A program made the position numbers and the translations under genes. From Sphingomonadaceae bacterium (GTDB lineage Bacteria > Pseudomonadota > Alphaproteobacteria > Sphingomonadales > Sphingomonadaceae), in contig JAFAZM010000295.1 in NCBI GenBank assembly GCA_019239785.1, forward strand, positions 1 through 8,673: a stretch of 8,673 nucleotides of DNA. Reading direction: 5' to 3'. This document shows, one piece after another, positions 5,211-8,673 of this stretch. The notes beneath the pieces were generated by a model. It was not told where the DNA came from and searched no databases. It worked only from the letters and a program-made list of their open reading frames with translations. The first letter of the stretch is position 1. Every line of letters begins with the position of its first letter.

Positions 5211-6987
5211 TCCCGCCACCGCGGCCAGCCTCGTCCTGCGCGACGGGGTCATCATGCTCGGCGCGGCGCTCGGCTTCGTCATGCTGTTCCGCCGCTTCGG
5301 CCTCGGCGCGGTGCTCGGCTATCTCGTCGCCGGCGCCCTGATCGGGCCGGAGGGGCTGCGGCTGGTCAATGCGCCGGAAGAGATGCTGCACATCGCCGAT
5401 TTCGGCATCGTCCTCCTCCTCTTCCTGGTCGGGCTCGAGCTCCATCCCGAGCGCCTCTGGCGGCTGAAGCGCGATATCTTCGGGCTCGGCCTCGCCCAGG
5501 TCGCGGTGAGCGGCCTCGCGCTCGCCGTTGTCGTCCATCTCGGCGCCGGCTTCTCCTGGGCCGCCTCGGTGGCGATCGGCCTGCCGCTGGCGCTGTCCTC
5601 GACCGCGCAGGTGCTGCCGAGCCTGCGCTCCGACGGCTCGATCAACACGCCGTCCGGCGAGCGCGCCTTCTCGATCCTGCTCTTCCAGGATCTCTCGATC
5701 GTGCCGCTGATCACGATCATCGCCGCTCTGTCGCGCGCGCCCATCGACCCCTCGGCGCCGCCAGGCTGGCAGCTCGGCCTCTATACTTTGCTCGCAATCG
5801 TCGGCCTGGTCGCCGCCGGCCGCTTCCTGATCAACCCGCTCTTCCGCCTGGTCGGCCGCATCTCCGAGCGCGAATTGTTCATCGTCGCCGGCCTGTTCAT
5901 TGTGCTTGCGAGCGCGGCGGTGATGCAGGCGCTCCATCTCTCGACCGCGCTCGGCGCGTTCGTCGCCGGCGTGATGCTCGCCGATTCGCCCTACCGGCAC
6001 GAGCTGGAGGCGGACATCGATCCGTTCCGCTCGATCCTGCTCGGCCTGTTCTTCATTGCGATCGGGATGATGCTGGACCTGCACGCGATCGCCGAGCGGC
6101 CGTTCTTCGTGCTTGGCATGGCCGCTGCACTGATCGTCACCAAGGCGGTCCTGCTCTTCCTCCTCGCCAAGGCCTTCCGGATGGAGACACGGCGCGCGGT
6201 CAAGCTCGGCCTGCTGCTGAGCCAGGGCGGCGAGTTCGGCTTCGTCCTGTTCGCGGCGGCCCAGGTCGCACTGCTGATCGAGCCAAAGGCGGCGAGCCTG
6301 TTCGCGGCGATCGTCACCGTCTCCATGGCCTCGACGCCGTTCCTGATGAAGTTCAACGACTGGCTCGACCGCCGCTCGACCCGCAGCGATGGCGACGGCC
6401 TCGACGGCCCCGAACATTCGCCGACCACCCAGGCGATCGTGATCGGCTATGGCCGCTTCGGCCAGACCGTCGCGCAGATGCTAATGGCGAAGGGGATCAC
6501 CATCACCCTGGTCGATTCCAAGCCCGCCCAGATCGAGGTCGCCGGCAGTTTCGGAATGAAGGTCTATTATGGGGACGGCACCAGGCTCGACCTGCTCCGC
6601 CTCGCTGGCGCGGAGGAGGTGAAGGCACTGCTCTTCTGCGTCGACGGGCCGGTGATGAACGCGCGCCGGCTGCAGCCGATCGCGGAGGCATTCCCCCAGG
6701 CGGCGATCTTCGTGCGCGCCTACGACCGGCTGCATCTGATCGAGCTCGCCAAGGTGGACGTCCGCTATTCGGTCCGGGAGCTGTTCGAATCGGCGGTGAC
6801 GATGGGCCGGGAGGCGCTGCGGCTGTTCTGCATCGACGAGGAGGAAGTGCAGCGGGTCGAATCCGAATATCGCGCGCGCGATCAGGAGAGACTGGTCGGG
6901 CAGACCGCCTCGGGCGATCTCCACACGCTCAGCGAACGGATGTTCACGCCGGAGAATCCGCTGGCGGACCGTTCAGTGCCGCAATGA
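5200..6987 (+). CDS. CPA2 family monovalent cation:proton antiporter, KefB/KefC-type with RCK (TrkA-N) domain
   Basis: The 595-aa inner-membrane protein joins a Na+/H+-exchanger-type transporter domain (about residues 15-385, roughly a dozen hydrophobic helices) to a cytosolic nucleotide-binding RCK N domain (about 411-530). Seen directly: LGYLVAGALIGPEGL (39-53), LLFLVGLEL (73-81), LLFQDLSIVPL (160-170), and the Kef loop YRHELEADIDPF then RSILLGLFFIAIGM. The Rossmann motif GYGRFGQ (416-422) with Asp439 at the end of the next strand would bind NAD(H). Kef systems release K+ in exchange for H+, gated by glutathione adducts in E. coli to acidify the cell against electrophiles. No kefF/kefG partner is visible, and glutathione gating cannot be confirmed by eye. 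Start 5200 overlaps the preceding gene's end by 11 bp, suggesting coupled translation. Its 3' 44 bp overlap aroK on the other strand. YbaL-like or plain KefB are the alternatives. Confidence 0.92.
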   Translation: MPPDPATAASLVLRDGVIMLGAALGFVMLFRRFGLGAVLGYLVAGALIGPEGLRLVNAPEEMLHIADFGIVLLLFLVGLELHPERLWRLKRDIFGLGLAQVAVSGLALAVVVHLGAGFSWAASVAIGLPLALSSTAQVLPSLRSDGSINTPSGERAFSILLFQDLSIVPLITIIAALSRAPIDPSAPPGWQLGLYTLLAIVGLVAAGRFLINPLFRLVGRISERELFIVAGLFIVLASAAVMQALHLSTALGAFVAGVMLADSPYRHELEADIDPFRSILLGLFFIAIGMMLDLHAIAERPFFVLGMAAALIVTKAVLLFLLAKAFRMETRRAVKLGLLLSQGGEFGFVLFAAAQVALLIEPKAASLFAAIVTVSMASTPFLMKFNDWLDRRSTRSDGDGLDGPEHSPTTQAIVIGYGRFGQTVAQMLMAKGITITLVDSKPAQIEVAGSFGMKVYYGDGTRLDLLRLAGAEEVKALLFCVDGPVMNARRLQPIAEAFPQAAIFVRAYDRLHLIELAKVDVRYSVRELFESAVTMGREALRLFCIDEEEVQRVESEYRARDQERLVGQTASGDLHTLSERMFTPENPLADRSVPQ

Positions 6988-7492
6988 TCTTCTGGACGGT
7001 GTGTTCGTGCGCCGCGTCGCCGCTGCGCACCCGGATGTGCGCCTCGGCGTAGACGGGGTTGCGCAGCTCGGCGAGCGCCTGCAGCCGCTCGCGCGGATCC
7101 TGCCCCTTGAGCAAAGGCCTCGTGTCCCGCCGGCCCACCCGCTCCGCCAATATTCCGACCTCGACGTCGAGCCACACCGCGATGCAGCGCGCGAGCATCA
7201 GGGCCCGGGTTTCCGGGTCGATGAAGGCGCCGCCACCGGTGGCGATCACCCGCGGCGGCCCGTCGATCAGCCGCGCCAGCACCCGCCGCTCGCCGTCGCG
7301 GAAATAGGGCTCGCCGTAGCGCTCGAACATCTCGGCGATGCTGAGCCCCGCCGCTTTCTCGATCTCCTCGTCGGCGTCGACGAAGGGAAGGCGGAGCCGT
7401 TTCGCGAGCCGGCGGCCGACGGTCGACTTGCCGGCGCCCATCATCCCGATCAACGCGATCGATTTTTCGGGCGGACGGGGGGCGGCAGCCAT
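6944..7492 (-). CDS. aroK: Shikimate kinase
   Basis: The 182-aa enzyme phosphorylates shikimate to shikimate 3-phosphate with ATP, the fifth step of the aromatic amino-acid pathway. All active-site elements are present: Walker A GMMGAGKST (16-24); shikimate-binding FVDADEEIE (Asp39, Asp41); FRDGE with Arg65; the glycine run ATGGGAF (84-90); the lid RRDTRPLL with Arg125; and RNPVYAEAH with Arg144. Start 7492 (MAAAPRPPEKSIALIGMMGAGKS) is chosen over the more upstream in-frame Met at 7606, because the extension would cross the promoter and the divergent gene and is low-complexity Arg-rich sequence. aroK is often followed by aroB in proteobacteria; here the downstream side is the antiporter gene on the opposite strand, overlapping 44 bp, so aroB is not in the same unit. 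A likely leaderless promoter lies directly upstream. Confidence 0.97.
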   Translation of the reverse strand: MAAAPRPPEKSIALIGMMGAGKSTVGRRLAKRLRLPFVDADEEIEKAAGLSIAEMFERYGEPYFRDGERRVLARLIDGPPRVIATGGGAFIDPETRALMLARCIAVWLDVEVGILAERVGRRDTRPLLKGQDPRERLQALAELRNPVYAEAHIRVRSGDAAHEHTVQKIIAALNGPPADSPA

Positions 7493-7499
7493 GTTCGGG

Positions 7500-7528
7500 G
7501 CTATACAGAGCGCGCCCCGCTGGGGCAA
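7500..7528 (-). promoter_or_regulatory. aroK promoter (-35 TTGCCC, 17-bp spacer, -10 TATAGC)
   Basis: On the minus strand TTGCCC (7528-7523) is followed after exactly 17 bp by TATAGC (7505-7500), a good sigma-70-type match. The -10 ends 7 nt before the aroK ATG (7492), which puts the expected first transcribed base at 7493-7492. The aroK mRNA would then have no leader, and indeed no Shine-Dalgarno is visible. The spacer contains a short hairpin, GCCCC-AGC-GGGGC. The element occupies most of the 46-bp gap shared with the divergent small membrane protein gene, so the two transcription starts may interfere. Confidence 0.6.
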
Positions 7529-7538
7529 AAGGCCGCCC

Positions 7539-7709
7539 ATGGCCCGTACCAGCTTCGCACCGACCCGCCGCCGCCGCTCGCCGGTCCCGATCATCCTCAC
7601 CATCATCGCCGTGCTGATCCTCGCCCTGCTCGTCTACGCCTGGGCGAAGAACAAGGAGGTCGCGCCAAGCCGGATCGAGCAGGACGTGACCAATGAGCTG
7701 GCGCACTAA
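7539..7709 (+). CDS. Small single-pass membrane protein of unknown function (56 aa)
   Basis: The product starts MARTSFAPTRRRRSPVP, followed by one hydrophobic helix (about residues 17-35, PIILTIIAVLILALLVYAW) and a short charged tail (KNKEVAPSRIEQ...NELAH). The RRRR cluster before the helix predicts N-in, C-out topology, so the tail would face the periplasm. The gene is supported by a Shine-Dalgarno (AAAAGG, 7527-7532, 6 nt before ATG), a clean reading frame, and a 17-bp overlap with the following secreted protein gene, whose ATG at 7693 lies inside it. An in-frame extension to 7338 exists, but it runs antisense through aroK and is rejected. I do not recognise the family. Its link to the next gene suggests it anchors or assists that exported protein, which is inference only. 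Confidence 0.75.
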   Translation: MARTSFAPTRRRRSPVPIILTIIAVLILALLVYAWAKNKEVAPSRIEQDVTNELAH

Positions 7710-8673
7710 ATCCCTCCTCCTGGTCGGCGTGGCGACGCTGGCGGCGGCCTTGCCGGCGCTCGGCCAGGATCGCGACGCGCCGAAGAGCCTGCTGCCGCCT
7801 GGCTTCGGCGACACCCAGAATCTGCCGCCGCCGGCGCCCAAGGGCGAGCAGCAGCAGGCGCGCCCGCAGCAGCAGCAACAGCAAGCCTCGCCGCAGGCGC
7901 AGCAGCAGGCGCCGCAGGCGCAGCAGCAGGCGGCGCCGGCCGCCGAAGCCAATGCCGTTACCGAGGAGGCCAACGGCAATGTGCTCGGCGACGTCGAGGA
8001 GGTGCAGCTCGACCAGTCGGCGCTGCCGAGGCCGACCAATTATTTCAACATCCCGGCCGGCATGGCGCGGCCGGTCGACGCGGTCGGGCCGCTCGACCCG
8101 GGCAATTTCGGGCTTGGCGAGAATGCGTTCGGCATGCGCGAAGGGCCGCAATATGCGAGCCTGATCCGCCAGCTCGACGCGCCGCTGCCGTCGCGCTGGA
8201 CCTCCATCCTGCTGCGCCGTGCGATGCTTTCGCATCTGGCCGCGCCGCCCGGGGTGGATCCGGTCGACTGGGTCGCCGAGCGCGCCGCCTTGCTGCTGCG
8301 GATGGGCGAGGCCGATGCGGCGCGGATGCTGGTCCAGTCGGTCGACGTCGAGAATTACACGCCGCGCATGGTCGAGGTCGCCGCGCAGACCGCGCTCGCC
8401 ACCGCCGACCCGGCCGCGCTCTGCCCCCTGGTCGGGCCCGCCCGGAGCTGGTCCAACGACACGGTCTGGGTGCTCGCCGACGGCATGTGCGCGGCGCTCG
8501 AAGGCGAATCCGCCCGCGCCACCGCACTGATCGACCAGGCCCGCGGCCAGGCCGGGACCGGCGTCGACCTGCAGCTCGCCGAGAAGGTGGTCGGCGCGGG
8601 CGCCGAGACCCAGCGCGCGGTCGACATCCATTGGGAAGGGGTCAACGAGATCAACCCCTGGCGCTTCGGGCTC
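7693..8673 (+). CDS. Secreted Q/P/A-rich protein of unknown function, C-terminus beyond window
   Basis: The frame is open from ATG 7693 to the last base, giving 327 residues without a stop. Start evidence: AGGA Shine-Dalgarno at 7681-7684, 8 nt upstream, and a standard signal peptide, MSWRTKSLLLVGVATLAAAL then PALG, with probable cleavage between Gly24 and Gln25. Then come a disordered Pro-rich segment (30-50), a Gln-rich linker (53-79, 17 Gln), and an acidic stretch (89-108). A conserved-looking block, PRPTNYFNIPAGMARP (112-127), precedes a globular helical region from about 155 on. That region has short Ala/Leu-rich helices (LLLRMGEADAARMLVQSV, AAQTALATADP, ADGMCAALEGESARATALIDQAR) reminiscent of TPR/SEL1-type repeats, and two cysteines (244, 266) that could pair in the periplasm. 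Similar sphingomonad proteins are usually 'hypothetical', sometimes called antifreeze glycopeptide-like because of low complexity; I would not trust that name. Function unknown. Confidence 0.85.
   Translation, partial: MSWRTKSLLLVGVATLAAALPALGQDRDAPKSLLPPGFGDTQNLPPPAPKGEQQQARPQQQQQQASPQAQQQAPQAQQQAAPAAEANAVTEEANGNVLGDVEEVQLDQSALPRPTNYFNIPAGMARPVDAVGPLDPGNFGLGENAFGMREGPQYASLIRQLDAPLPSRWTSILLRRAMLSHLAAPPGVDPVDWVAERAALLLRMGEADAARMLVQSVDVENYTPRMVEVAAQTALATADPAALCPLVGPARSWSNDTVWVLADGMCAALEGESARATALIDQARGQAGTGVDLQLAEKVVGAGAETQRAVDIHWEGVNEINPWRFGL
7849..7935 (+). repeat. CAG/GCG-rich low-complexity tract encoding a Gln linker, with a 21-bp tandem duplication
   Basis: The tract codes for Gln-Ala-Pro repeats using mostly CAG codons. 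Within it the 21-nt unit coding PQAQQQA occurs twice in a row with identical DNA, 7891-7911 and 7912-7932. Such a pair can gain or lose a copy by slippage without shifting frame, so linker length may vary among strains. It codes for the flexible linker after the signal peptide of the secreted protein. Confidence 0.85.

Noticed and set aside
5125..6417. 430-aa minus-strand frame opposite the antiporter gene
   Set aside because: Highly charged E/R/D/Q-rich sequence that mirrors the hydrophobic helices on the other strand; a typical antisense artefact.
6882..8039. 385-aa minus-strand frame spanning aroK's flanks and the Gln tract
   Set aside because: Its Cys/Ala/Gly-rich N-terminal region is simply the antisense of the CAG repeat, and it reads through aroK in the wrong frame.
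7603..8631. 342-aa minus-strand frame opposite the secreted protein
   Set aside because: The plus-strand frame has a Shine-Dalgarno, a proper signal peptide and a coherent domain layout; the minus frame has Leu/Arg low complexity from the CAG tract and no family features.

Overview
The window is GC-rich DNA (strong G/C preference at third codon positions) that looks like the chromosome of a sphingomonad-type alphaproteobacterium. This rests on the house style of the proteins and on two dispersed palindromic repeats, one of which translates as 'RPEPVEG...FDKLSPNG', a signature often seen in sphingomonad genomes. The genus cannot be fixed from the sequence. There is no sign of an integrated phage, plasmid, transposon, CRISPR array, rRNA or tRNA. 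The content is mostly housekeeping genes mixed with poorly characterised conserved genes.

Layout, left to right. (1) At 1-118 on the minus strand lies the 5' end of a gene for a membrane-anchored or exported protein, divergent from (2) a 770-aa patatin-like phospholipase-related protein (244-2556). (3) A 26-bp-arm inverted repeat (2579-2666) separates it from (4) a two-gene operon, cvpA-like membrane protein (2720-3262) and cysteinyl-tRNA synthetase cysS (3259-4572), joined by an ATGA start/stop overlap. (5) A second, different repeat of about 165 bp, made of two inverted copies (4573-4738), follows cysS. (6) Next is another overlapping pair: an IscU/NifU_N-like Fe-S scaffold homologue with altered ligand residues (4773-5210) and a CPA2/KefB-KefC-type cation:proton antiporter with an RCK (TrkA-N) domain (5200-6987). 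(7) The antiporter gene runs tail-to-tail into aroK, shikimate kinase, on the minus strand (6944-7492), sharing 44 bp. (8) Divergent from aroK is a third overlapping pair: a 56-aa single-pass membrane protein (7539-7709) and a secreted Q/P/A-rich protein of unknown function that runs off the right edge (7693-8673).

The genes are tightly packed: three same-strand overlaps, one convergent overlap, and a 46-bp divergent spacer holding what looks like a near-consensus aroK promoter placed for a leaderless mRNA. No gene-free stretch exceeds 200 bp. Two of the three gene-free gaps are filled largely by the repeats.

I do not see a clear new defence or mobile system. The best candidates for unrecognised biology are the Fe-S-scaffold-like protein coupled to a K+/H+ antiporter, the small-membrane-protein/secreted-protein pair next to aroK, the large patatin-related protein with a non-classical oxyanion region, and the leaderless-promoter geometry seen twice.
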